The notes under the pieces: generated by a model
What the model saw: only the letters and a program-made list of their open reading frames with translations
Told to the model about the DNA's origin: nothing
Databases searched by the model: none
Assembly (NCBI GenBank): GCA_003248805.1
Contig: QFQY01000022.1
Span: 4,319-68,318, forward strand
Direction: 5' to 3'
Origin: Chelatococcus sp.
GTDB taxonomy: Bacteria > Pseudomonadota > Alphaproteobacteria > Rhizobiales > Beijerinckiaceae
DNA: 64,000 nt
Shown: positions 57,019 to 64,000 of the stretch, in pieces
Layout of the letters: every line of letters begins with the position of its first letter
Position numbering within the stretch: position 1 is the first letter of the stretch
Program-made: the position numbers and the translations under genes

Positions 57019-57067
57019 AGCCCTCATCCTGAGGAAGCCCGGAGGGCTGTCTCGAAGGATGAGGGCT
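57019..57067. repeat. Palindromic repeat between convergent genes
   Basis: AGCCCTCATCCTGAGGAAGC with CTCGAAGGATGAGGGCT; arms AGCCCTCATCCT and AGGATGAGGGCT pair perfectly. A broken half copy (CCTCATCCTGAGCG) lies just upstream at 56989-57002. It sits between two convergent genes and could terminate both. Confidence 0.8.
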
Positions 57068-57083
57068 GAGGCTTACCAACGGC

Positions 57084-57821
57084 TCAGAGGCCCACGCGCC
57101 CCCAGCCCGGAAGCTTCAGCGCCGGTTGGCGCAGATCGAGGCCCGCGACCAACCCGAGCAGGTTGATCTCGACGCCCTCGACCCAGCCCAGGGTCAGGCC
57201 CGCCAGCCCGTAGGCCGAGGCCTGGATGCCGGTCCGGCTGGGCGTCAGGCCGGCGAACAGGCCGTCCTCGCGAAAATCCTTGCCGATCGCGGTCGGGGGC
57301 AGAGCCCGCTCGAGCTCGGGGACCTCGCTCAGCACATGCTGGACGAAGCTGTTCGAATTCGGCCCCGGCCAGGCGAGATAGCTTCCGGGCGAGACATAGG
57401 CGTAGCTCTTCACCGCCTCCCGGATGCGCGGGATCAGCCGTTCTGCCGCCTCGCCGCGCAGCTCGGCCACGGGTTCCGGGATGTTGCCGTACCAGCGCCC
57501 GTCCGCCTCGCGATGGTTGACGCGCACCGGCGCGCCCCAGCCCACGACGTCGAAGCGCGTATAGGCGCTCGCGCCCTTCTCCTTCACCACGACCCAGGAA
57601 TGATGGGCGAAGATGCCGCGCCAGCGCCCGATCCGCGCGGCGAAGACATGGACGGTCGCCTCCGGCTCGATGCTGGCGGCCGGCAGCAGCTTCGCGCTCG
57701 ACCAGTCGGCCCGGACCCAGGTGTCGGCCTTCGTCTGCATCGACCACCAGGCGGCGTGCGTCGCGACCGGCACGAGGAACACGATCAGGAAGAACAGCAG
57801 GAAACGGCGGAGATGGCGCAT
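57084..57821 (-). CDS. DUF3750-like protein, membrane-anchored
   Basis: A 245-residue protein with one N-terminal hydrophobic helix (FLLFFLIVFLVPVATHAAWW), then a soluble domain. Segments RIGRWRGIFAHHSWVVVKEK, GRWYGNIPEPVAELRGEAAE and GPNSNSFVQHVLSEVPEL are conserved in the DUF3750 family, which has no established function. The His, Asn and Ser of AHHSW and GPNSNSF suggest a possible papain-like or NlpC-like fold, but that is speculative. ATG 57821 (MRHLRRFLL) is preferred to a TTG at 57830. Confidence 0.8.
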   Translation of the reverse strand: MRHLRRFLLFFLIVFLVPVATHAAWWSMQTKADTWVRADWSSAKLLPAASIEPEATVHVFAARIGRWRGIFAHHSWVVVKEKGASAYTRFDVVGWGAPVRVNHREADGRWYGNIPEPVAELRGEAAERLIPRIREAVKSYAYVSPGSYLAWPGPNSNSFVQHVLSEVPELERALPPTAIGKDFREDGLFAGLTPSRTGIQASAYGLAGLTLGWVEGVEINLLGLVAGLDLRQPALKLPGWGRVGL

Positions 57822-57972
57822 GGCCCGCAAATATCATGGCCGGCATGTTGCATCGCAAGGCAGCCTGTCTTCACGGTCGCGCGAAGGGAGGCTCGTGCGC
57901 CGGCTTGAGGCCTTCGGTCAAGCTGATAGGTTGCGCGGCGGCGCGAGCCGAAAAGGGGGAGTTGGCAGCACG

Positions 57973-59085
57973 ATGGGATTCTCTGGCCTGGTGAGAGGGG
58001 TTCTGGCGGGCGCGGCGTTCGGCCTCGCGCTGGCGGCCCCGGTCGCGGCACATGCGCAGGACAAGCAGCTGCGCATCTACAACTGGTCGGACTATGTCGA
58101 CCCCGAGGTGCTGGACGCCTTCAAGAAGGAAACCGGCATCGAGGTCGTCTACGACACCTTCGACCAGATGGAGACGGTCGAGACCAAGCTGCTCGCCGGC
58201 AAGACGGGCTATGACCTCGTCGTGGTGACGGCCTCCTTCCTGCCGCGCCATATCCCGCTCGGGCTCTACCGGCCCATCGACGCCGCCAAGGCGCCGAACC
58301 TGACCCATCTCTGGCCGGAGATCCGGAGCCGCCTCGCCAAATACGACCCCGGCAACACATACGCCGTGAACTACATGTGGGGGACGACGGGCATCGGCTA
58401 CAACGTCGCCAAGGTGAAGGAGCGCCTCGGCCCCGACGCCGTGATCGATTCCTGGAAGACCGTCTTCGATCCGGACCAGTTGAAGAAGCTCTCGAACTGC
58501 GGCGTCCATGTCCTCGACGCGGTCGAGGAGATGTTCCCGGCCGCGCTGCGCTATCTCGGGCTCGATCCTGATTCGAAGAACGAGGCCGACCTGAACAAGG
58601 CCGGCGAACTCCTGCGCAAGATCAGGCCCTACATCCAGAAGTTCCACTCCTCGGAGTACATCAACGCGCTCGCCAACGGCGATATCTGCCTCGCCGTCGG
58701 CTATTCCGGCGACATCCTGCAGGCGAGGAAGCGGGCCGAGGAGGCGAAGAACAAGGTCGAGGTCGCCTATGCGATCCCGAAGGAGGGCGCCCTGATGTGG
58801 TTCGATTCCTTCGTCATTCCGAAGGACGCGGCCCATGTCGACGCGGCGCTGAAGTTCATCGACTTCGTCAACCGGCCCGCCATGGCGGCGAAGAATTCGG
58901 ACTTCATCCAGTATGCCAACGGGAACGTCGCCTCGAAGCCGCTGCTCTCGGCGGCCGTGCGCGACAATCCCGGCATCTACCCGCCGGATGCGGTCATGGC
59001 CCGCCTCTACACGATCACGCCCTACGACCAGAAGGCGCAGAGGCTGGTCAACCGGCTCTGGACCAGGGTGAAGACCGGCAAATGA
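57973..59085 (+). CDS. potF: Putrescine/spermidine-type ABC transporter substrate-binding protein
   Basis: A 370-residue periplasmic protein. A signal peptide ends near AHAQD. The mature part begins KQLRIYNWSDYVDPEVLDAF, the signature opening of PotD/PotF, and has YAVNYMWGTTGIGYN and YSGDILQARKRAEEA. The motifs closely resemble PotF, but a ligand other than putrescine is possible. It is the first gene of SBP-ATPase-permease-permease, with the next gene 10 bases downstream. A G-rich GGGGGAG lies about 11 bases before the ATG, rather far, so initiation may be moderate. Confidence 0.92.
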   Translation: MGFSGLVRGVLAGAAFGLALAAPVAAHAQDKQLRIYNWSDYVDPEVLDAFKKETGIEVVYDTFDQMETVETKLLAGKTGYDLVVVTASFLPRHIPLGLYRPIDAAKAPNLTHLWPEIRSRLAKYDPGNTYAVNYMWGTTGIGYNVAKVKERLGPDAVIDSWKTVFDPDQLKKLSNCGVHVLDAVEEMFPAALRYLGLDPDSKNEADLNKAGELLRKIRPYIQKFHSSEYINALANGDICLAVGYSGDILQARKRAEEAKNKVEVAYAIPKEGALMWFDSFVIPKDAAHVDAALKFIDFVNRPAMAAKNSDFIQYANGNVASKPLLSAAVRDNPGIYPPDAVMARLYTITPYDQKAQRLVNRLWTRVKTGK

Positions 59086-59095
59086 GGCCGGTCGA

Positions 59096-60292
59096 ATGAC
59101 GGCCGTCCCGCGCAACGCATCCGCGCACAGGGCCTCCGCGCGCAAGGGCTCGCCCGGAAGCCTGCGCCGGTCGTTCCACCCCTGGAACGATCCGGCGGCG
59201 AAGCCGCTGGTCGAGCTTGTGGGCGTGACCAGGCGCTTCGGCGATGTCGTGGCGGTGGACGGGGTTTCGCTGGCTCTGCACGGCCGCGAGTTCTTCGCCC
59301 TGCTCGGCCCCTCGGGCTGCGGCAAGACGACCCTTATGCGCATGCTCGCCGGCTTCGAGCAGCCGGACGAGGGCCGTATCCTGCTCGACGGGCAGGACAT
59401 CACCGCGATGCCGCCGCATCTGCGGCCGGTCAACATGATGTTCCAGTCCTATGCGCTGTTCCCGCATCTCTCGGTCGCCGGCAACATCGCCTATGGCCTC
59501 AAGCGCGAGGGTCTGCCGCGCGCCGAGATCGCCGCCCGCGTCGAGGAGATGCTCGCGCTCGTGAAGCTCGAGGGCCTGGGGCGGCGTCGCCCGGACCAGC
59601 TCTCCGGCGGCCAGCGCCAGCGCGTCGCCCTGGCGCGCGCGATCGCCAAGCGTCCGAAACTCCTGCTTCTGGACGAGCCCATGGCGGCGCTCGACCGCCG
59701 GCTCAGGGAAGCCACCCAGTTCGAGCTGATGGACCTGCAGAGCGAGCTCGGCCTGACCTTCATGGTCGTGACCCACGATCAGGACGAGGCCATGACCATG
59801 GCCGACCGCATGGCGGTCATGGACCATGGAAAACTCGTCCAGATCGGCCCGCCGGACGTGATCTACGAGGCTCCGGCCAATCGCTACGTCGCTGAGTTCG
59901 TCGGTGACATCAATGTCCTCGCCGGCAGGGTCGCCGCCGTTGAGGGCGACATGCTGCGCATCGAGGCGCCGCTGATCGGCACGCTCGAACTCGACGAGGA
60001 CGAGCCCGGGCCGGGCGTCGGCGACGATGTTCTGGTCGGCATCCGGCCGGAGAAGATCACGCTCGCCCATGACGCGCCGCCGGGCGGTGCCAACAGGGTC
60101 GCGGGCGAGATCTGGGACATCGCCTATCTCGGCGATCTGACCATGGTGCAGGTCATGGTCGGCGGGGATGACGGGGTTCTCGTCAAGGTCGCGTTCGCCA
60201 ATCGGACACGGCGCGCCGAGCGGCCCTTCGCCTGGGAGGACAAGGTCTGGCTCTCATGGGATGTCGAGGCCGGCATGGTGCTGAAGCCGTGA
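59096..60292 (+). CDS. potG: Polyamine-type ABC transporter ATP-binding protein
   Basis: A 398-residue ATPase. Walker A GPSGCGKTT, signature LSGGQRQRVALARAI, Walker B LLLDEPMAALD and the H-loop THDQDEA are all intact. A C-terminal TOBE-type regulatory domain (about 260-398) includes VGIRPEKITLAHDAPPGGAN. The N-terminal 45 residues contain RRSFHPWNDPAAKPLVE, seen in alphaproteobacterial PotG/PotA proteins. It energises the permease pair encoded next, whose first gene overlaps its stop codon by four bases. Confidence 0.94.
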   Translation: MTAVPRNASAHRASARKGSPGSLRRSFHPWNDPAAKPLVELVGVTRRFGDVVAVDGVSLALHGREFFALLGPSGCGKTTLMRMLAGFEQPDEGRILLDGQDITAMPPHLRPVNMMFQSYALFPHLSVAGNIAYGLKREGLPRAEIAARVEEMLALVKLEGLGRRRPDQLSGGQRQRVALARAIAKRPKLLLLDEPMAALDRRLREATQFELMDLQSELGLTFMVVTHDQDEAMTMADRMAVMDHGKLVQIGPPDVIYEAPANRYVAEFVGDINVLAGRVAAVEGDMLRIEAPLIGTLELDEDEPGPGVGDDVLVGIRPEKITLAHDAPPGGANRVAGEIWDIAYLGDLTMVQVMVGGDDGVLVKVAFANRTRRAERPFAWEDKVWLSWDVEAGMVLKP

Positions 60293-61179
60293 GCGCGCGG
60301 CGGCTCGGGCGGCTCGTCATCGCCGCGCCCTATCTCTGGCTGCTGCTGTTCTTCCTCGCGCCCTTCGCGATTGTGCTGCGTCTCGCCCTGTCGGATGCCG
60401 CGACCGCGATGCCGCCCTATGCCCCGCATTTCGAGGGCTTCTCGCAGATCGGCGAATTCCTCTCGCAGCTCGATAGCGAGAATTTTCGCCTGCTGGGAGA
60501 CGATGCCCTCTACTGGCAGAGCTATCTCTACTCGCTGAAGCTCGCCGCGCTGACGACGCTCGCCGCGCTCGCGATCGCCTATCCGCTGGCCTATGCGATG
60601 GCGGCGGCGCCGCGTCGTTGGCGGGGACTGCTGCTGACCCTCGTCATCCTGCCCTTCTGGACCTCCTTCCTCATCCGCGTTTACGCCTGGATCGGCATCC
60701 TTCGCCCCGAAGGCCTGCTCGACGCCGCCCTGATGGGGCTCGGTCTGACGGACGAGCCCCTGCGGCTGCTCAACACCGAGGCGGCGGTGCTGATCGGCAT
60801 GGTCTATTCCTACCTGCCCTTCATGGTGCTGCCGCTCTTCGCCACGCTCGACAAGCTCGACCGTGGCCTGCTGGAAGCGGCGGCCGACCTGGGTGCCGCG
60901 CCTCTGACGGCGTTTCTCACCGTGACGCTGCCACTCTCCCTGCCCGGTATCCTCGCCGGCTCGGCCCTGGTCTTCATCCCGGCCGTCGGCGAATTCGTCA
61001 TTCCCGATCTGCTCGGCGGCCCGGATACGGTGATGATCGGCAAGGTGCTCTGGACCGAGTTCTTCTCCAACCGCGACTGGCCGCTGGCCTCCGCGATCGC
61101 GGTCGTGCTGCTCGTCGTGCTCGTGCTGCCGCTGGTGCTGCTCCAGCGCGCAAGGCTGGCGCGGGAGGGCGTGTCGTGA
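60289..61179 (+). CDS. potH: Polyamine-type ABC transporter permease (PotH-like)
   Basis: A 296-residue inner-membrane permease with six hydrophobic segments. ILPFWTSFLIRVYAWIGIL and EAAADLGAAPLTAFLTVTLP (EAA coupling loop) are family hallmarks. The GTG start at 60289 overlaps the PotG stop in a GTGA arrangement; the in-frame ATG upstream lies inside potG coding sequence and is unlikely. It forms a heterodimeric pore with the PotI-like subunit encoded next. Confidence 0.93.
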   Translation: MSARRLGRLVIAAPYLWLLLFFLAPFAIVLRLALSDAATAMPPYAPHFEGFSQIGEFLSQLDSENFRLLGDDALYWQSYLYSLKLAALTTLAALAIAYPLAYAMAAAPRRWRGLLLTLVILPFWTSFLIRVYAWIGILRPEGLLDAALMGLGLTDEPLRLLNTEAAVLIGMVYSYLPFMVLPLFATLDKLDRGLLEAAADLGAAPLTAFLTVTLPLSLPGILAGSALVFIPAVGEFVIPDLLGGPDTVMIGKVLWTEFFSNRDWPLASAIAVVLLVVLVLPLVLLQRARLAREGVS

Positions 61180-61964
61180 GGCGGCTCGGCCCCGGCCTGC
61201 TGCTGGCGCTCGTCGCGGGCTTCGCCTTCCTCTATCTGCCGATCGTCGCGCTGATCGCCTATTCCTTCAACGCCTCGCGGCTCGTCACGGTCTGGGGCGG
61301 CTTCTCGACCCACTGGTATGGCGCTCTGATGGGCAATCAGCCGCTGCTCGACGCAGCTTGGCTCAGCATCCGCCTCGCCGCCGTCTCGGCGACGCTTGCC
61401 ACCGCCCTGGGGACGCTGGCGGCGCTCGCGCTGGCCCGGCACGGCGCCTTCCTCGGCCGCAGCCTGTTTTCGGGGATGGTGATCGCGCCGCTCGTCATGC
61501 CGGAGGTGGTGACGGGGCTGTCCCTGCTCCTGCTGTTCGTCGCGGCTGATGTCGAGCGCGGGTTCTGGACCGTGACGGCCGCCCACGCCACCTTCGGCCT
61601 CGGCTTCGCCTGCATCGTCGTCCAGGCCCGGCTCGCGGGCTTCGACCGCTCGCTGGAGGAAGCCGCGCGCGATCTCGGCGCGACGCCCCTCGTCACCTTC
61701 GCCACGATCACGTTGCCGCTGATCTGGCCGGCGGTGGCGGCGGCCTGGATGCTGGCCTTCACGCTGTCGCTCGACGATCTCGTCATCGCGAGCTTCACCA
61801 CCGGGCCGGGGGCGACCACGCTGCCGATGCGGCTCTACTCGGCCGTGAAGCTCGGCGTCTCGCCCGAGATCAACGCCGCCTGCACGCTGATGATCGGCAC
61901 CGTGGCGGTGGTCGTCATCGTCGCGTCACTTCTCCTGAAACGCGGGAATTCGGCCGCGACTTGA
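61176..61964 (+). CDS. potI: Polyamine-type ABC transporter permease (PotI-like)
   Basis: A 262-residue permease with six hydrophobic segments. The EAA loop is EEAARDLGATPLVTFATITLP, and SLDDLVIASFTTGPGATTLPM is the typical PotI end segment. The GTG at 61176 overlaps the PotH stop codon (GTGA), as in the previous junction, so all three genes are translationally coupled. It ends the operon; no terminator-like hairpin is obvious in the 50-100 bases beyond. Confidence 0.93.
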   Translation: MRRLGPGLLLALVAGFAFLYLPIVALIAYSFNASRLVTVWGGFSTHWYGALMGNQPLLDAAWLSIRLAAVSATLATALGTLAALALARHGAFLGRSLFSGMVIAPLVMPEVVTGLSLLLLFVAADVERGFWTVTAAHATFGLGFACIVVQARLAGFDRSLEEAARDLGATPLVTFATITLPLIWPAVAAAWMLAFTLSLDDLVIASFTTGPGATTLPMRLYSAVKLGVSPEINAACTLMIGTVAVVVIVASLLLKRGNSAAT

Positions 61965-62012
61965 ACGGCATGTGAACGGGCGCCTCAAGGCTCGTTCAGG
62001 CTCGCCGCGCGA

Positions 62013-62330
62013 ATGTCCGCCCGAAGCGGGGAGCAAGGGGCGTCCCGCCGACGGGGCGATATCTTGATTTTCCGGTCTTCTTCGACTGGAGCGCTGCTGC
62101 GCGCGGCGCTCGCCGCAGGGCTTGTCATGCTCGCGGGCCAGCCGGCGGCAGCTCAGCTGTCCGATGGCGATCGCGGCCGCGCCTATGGCCGCCGCGACGC
62201 CGAGTGGCGCCCCGTTCCGCCGCTCGTCCATGGCTACTGGGGCCGGCGGCGCTGGCAGCGCTACAGTGAGGATGACGGATTTCGGCCGGGTATGGACGGC
62301 CGCGAGGGCTATGGTCGCAACTGGCGGTAG
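62013..62330 (+). CDS. Small exported protein of unknown function
   Basis: A 105-residue frame. I do not recognise it. If translation starts at the TTG at 62064 the protein opens with a standard signal peptide (STGALLRAALAAGLVMLAGQ, then PAAAQ); the ATG at 62013 would add 17 polar residues in front. The mature part is short and rich in Arg, Gly and Tyr (GYWGRRRWQRYSEDDGF), without cysteines. It is divergent in composition from its neighbours and stands alone between the polyamine operon and the mutase gene. The start is unresolved. Confidence 0.55.
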   Translation: MSARSGEQGASRRRGDILIFRSSSTGALLRAALAAGLVMLAGQPAAAQLSDGDRGRAYGRRDAEWRPVPPLVHGYWGRRRWQRYSEDDGFRPGMDGREGYGRNWR

Positions 62331-62361
62331 TGTCGCGCACTGACGGCGGCGATCATGGCGG

Positions 62362-62396
62362 CAGGCGCGGCTCCCAACCCCCCGGGACCGCGCCTG
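62362..62396. terminator. Hairpin between the small exported gene and the mutase gene
   Basis: A 9-base-pair stem, CAGGCGCGG with CCGCGCCTG, with a 17-base loop, followed on the plus strand by TCTGCATTTTG. It lies between convergent genes and could terminate either. Confidence 0.55.
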
Positions 62397-62429
62397 TCTG
62401 CATTTTGCCGGACCTGCCGGTCCCCGGAC

Positions 62430-64000
62430 CTACTCGGCCGCGCTGCGCTGGACATAGCCCAGCCGCCGGTTGAGTTCTTCGAGCAGCTTTTCGGCCGCGT
62501 CGGCGATGACGGTGCCGGGCGGGAAGATCGCGCTGGCGCCCGCTTCCATGAGCGCGTCGAAGTCCTGCGGCGGGATGACCCCACCCACGACGATCATGAT
62601 GTCGGGCCGTCCGGCCTTGGCGAGTGCCGCCTTGAGCTCGGGCACGAGCGTCAGATGGCCCGCCGCGAGCGAGGACACGCCGACGATGTGGACGTCGTTC
62701 TCGACCGCCTGGCGCGCCGCCTCGTCCGGGGTCGCGAAGAGCGGGCCGATATCGACGTCGAAGCCGAGATCGGCGAAGGCCGAGGCGATGACCTTCTGGC
62801 CGCGGTCATGCCCATCCTGTCCCATCTTCGCGACGAGGATGCGCGGGCGGCGCCCGTCCGCCTCCTCGAAGGCTTCGCACATCAGCTGCACGCGCGTCAC
62901 GGCAGGGTTCATGGTGCCGACCTCCCGCTTGTAGACGCCGGAGATGGCCTTGATCTCGGCCCTGTGGCGCCCGAAGACCTGCTCCATCGCCATGGAGATC
63001 TCGCCCACGGTCGCCTTGGCCCGCGCGGCCTTGACCGCGAGGTCGAGCAGATTGCCGTCGCCGCGGGCGCCGTTGGTCAGCGCGGTCAGCGCCGCCTGGA
63101 CCTCGGCCTCGTTCCGCTCGGCCTTGAGGCGCTTCAACTTGTCGAGCTGCTGGGCGCGCACGGAGGCGTTGTCGACCTTGAGCACGTCGATGGTCGCCTC
63201 GTTCTCCGGCTTGAAGCAGTTAACGCCGATGATCGCCTGCTGGCCGCCGTCGATCCGCGCCTGCGTCTTGGCGGCGGCCTCCTCGATCCTGAGCTTCGGA
63301 ATGCCGGCCTCGATGGCCTTGGCCATGCCGCCGAGCGTCTCGACCTCCCGGATATGCTCCCATGCCTTCGCAGCGAGCTCGGCGGTGAGCCGCTCGACAT
63401 AGTAGGATCCGCCCCAGGGGTCGATGATCCGGGTGGTGCCGCTTTCCTGTTGCAGCAGGATCTGCGTGTTGCGGGCGATGCGGGCCGAGAAGTCGGTGGG
63501 CAGCGCCAGCGCCTCGTCGAGCGCGTTGGTGTGCAGCGACTGGGTGTGGCCCTGCGTCGCCGCCATCGCCTCGACCATGGTGCGCGGCACGTTGTTGAAC
63601 ACGTCCTGCGCCGTCAGAGACCATCCGCTGGTCTGGCTGTGGGTGCGCAGCGGCAGCGATTTCTCGTTGAGGGGCCCGAAATCCTTGACGAGCTTCGCCC
63701 AGAGCAGGCGCGCTGCCCTGAGCTTCGCCACCTCCATGAAGAAGTTCATGCCGATGGCCCAGAAGAAGGACAGCCGGGGGGCGAAGGCATCGACCCCGAG
63801 GCCCGCCCGCTGGCCGGCGCGGATGTACTCGACGCCGTCGGCGAGCGTGTAGGCGAGCTCTAGGTCCTGCGTCGCTCCCGCCTCCTGCATGTGGTAGCCG
63901 GAGATCGAGATCGAGTTGAATTTCGGCATGTTCGCCGAGGTGTAGGCGAAGATGTCGCCGATGATCCGCATCGAGGGCGAGGGCGGGTAGATATAGGTGT
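62430..64000 (-). CDS. Methylmalonyl-CoA mutase large subunit (partial, N-terminus beyond window)
   Basis: About 520 C-terminal residues of the B12-dependent mutase, which interconverts methylmalonyl-CoA and succinyl-CoA. The catalytic barrel is represented by SMRIIGDIFAYT, FNSISISGYHMQEAGA and TLADGVEYIRAGQ. The C-terminal cobalamin-binding domain has KMGQDGHDRGQ, with the cobalt-ligand histidine, then VSSLAAGH and VVGGVIPPQDF. The frame is open past 64000, and the bases before ATG 63971 encode TYIYPPSPS, the usual preceding sequence, so that ATG is internal. MeaB, its G-protein chaperone, is encoded 11 kb to the left. Confidence 0.95.
   Translation of the reverse strand, partial: TYIYPPSPSMRIIGDIFAYTSANMPKFNSISISGYHMQEAGATQDLELAYTLADGVEYIRAGQRAGLGVDAFAPRLSFFWAIGMNFFMEVAKLRAARLLWAKLVKDFGPLNEKSLPLRTHSQTSGWSLTAQDVFNNVPRTMVEAMAATQGHTQSLHTNALDEALALPTDFSARIARNTQILLQQESGTTRIIDPWGGSYYVERLTAELAAKAWEHIREVETLGGMAKAIEAGIPKLRIEEAAAKTQARIDGGQQAIIGVNCFKPENEATIDVLKVDNASVRAQQLDKLKRLKAERNEAEVQAALTALTNGARGDGNLLDLAVKAARAKATVGEISMAMEQVFGRHRAEIKAISGVYKREVGTMNPAVTRVQLMCEAFEEADGRRPRILVAKMGQDGHDRGQKVIASAFADLGFDVDIGPLFATPDEAARQAVENDVHIVGVSSLAAGHLTLVPELKAALAKAGRPDIMIVVGGVIPPQDFDALMEAGASAIFPPGTVIADAAEKLLEELNRRLGYVQRSAAE

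Overview
The window is GC-rich, densely coded DNA from an alphaproteobacterium, most likely the order Hyphomicrobiales (Rhizobiales). Protein flavour suggests Bosea or a close relative, but the genus is an inference. Supporting points are a growth-pole-ring-like giant protein, an alphaproteobacterial MCE lipid-transport operon, a TIGR03808-type Tat protein, a rhizobial-type zinc asparaginase, and many short palindromic repeats of the kind scattered through rhizobial genomes. No rRNA, tRNA, CRISPR array, prophage or insertion sequence was seen, and no stretch longer than about 290 bases lacks a gene.

Layout. 1-2.8 kb: 3' part of an MCE (Mla-type) phospholipid transporter operon. 3-3.7 kb: a stand-alone DnaB-type RecA-fold ATPase. 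3.9-9.6 kb: a 1911-residue coiled-coil membrane protein resembling the Agrobacterium growth pole ring protein, divergent from a single-domain HPt protein. 10.3-17.1 kb: ferredoxin, MFS permease, universal stress protein, a small membrane protein, a VWA protein, HU, an FAD monooxygenase and two PilZ proteins. 17.2-22.3 kb: a branched-chain-type ABC importer operon with a cupin gene at its end. Its upstream region shares a 16-base palindromic motif with the monooxygenase promoter. 22.5-34 kb: a purine locus, with xdhABC and a BMP-type nucleoside ABC importer on the minus strand and guanine deaminase divergent. 34-36.1 kb: D-amino-acid transaminase and a D-2-hydroxyacid dehydrogenase. 36.2-41.5 kb: oligopeptide ABC importer. 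41.7-48.3 kb: a secreted hydrolase, malic enzyme, a stand-alone Lrp/AsnC effector domain, a kynurenine-formamidase-like hydrolase, asparaginase and a MazEF-type pair. 48.3-57.8 kb: Tat beta-helix protein, pyroglutamyl peptidase, MeaB, three exported alpha/beta hydrolases, a cystathionine gamma-synthase family enzyme, a lytic transglycosylase and a DUF3750 protein. 58-62 kb: a putrescine/spermidine-type importer operon. 62.4-64 kb: methylmalonyl-CoA mutase, cut by the window end.

Working together: guanine deaminase and the three Xdh proteins would convert imported guanine, hypoxanthine or xanthine to urate. MeaB protects the B12-dependent mutase. Four ABC importers, two of the hydrolase-rich segments and the aromatic-type monooxygenase point to a metabolically versatile heterotroph. 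The most unusual structural feature is the density of palindromic repeats between 21 and 40 kb: they sit at most intercistronic gaps of the transport operons, and one lies in frame inside xdhA.
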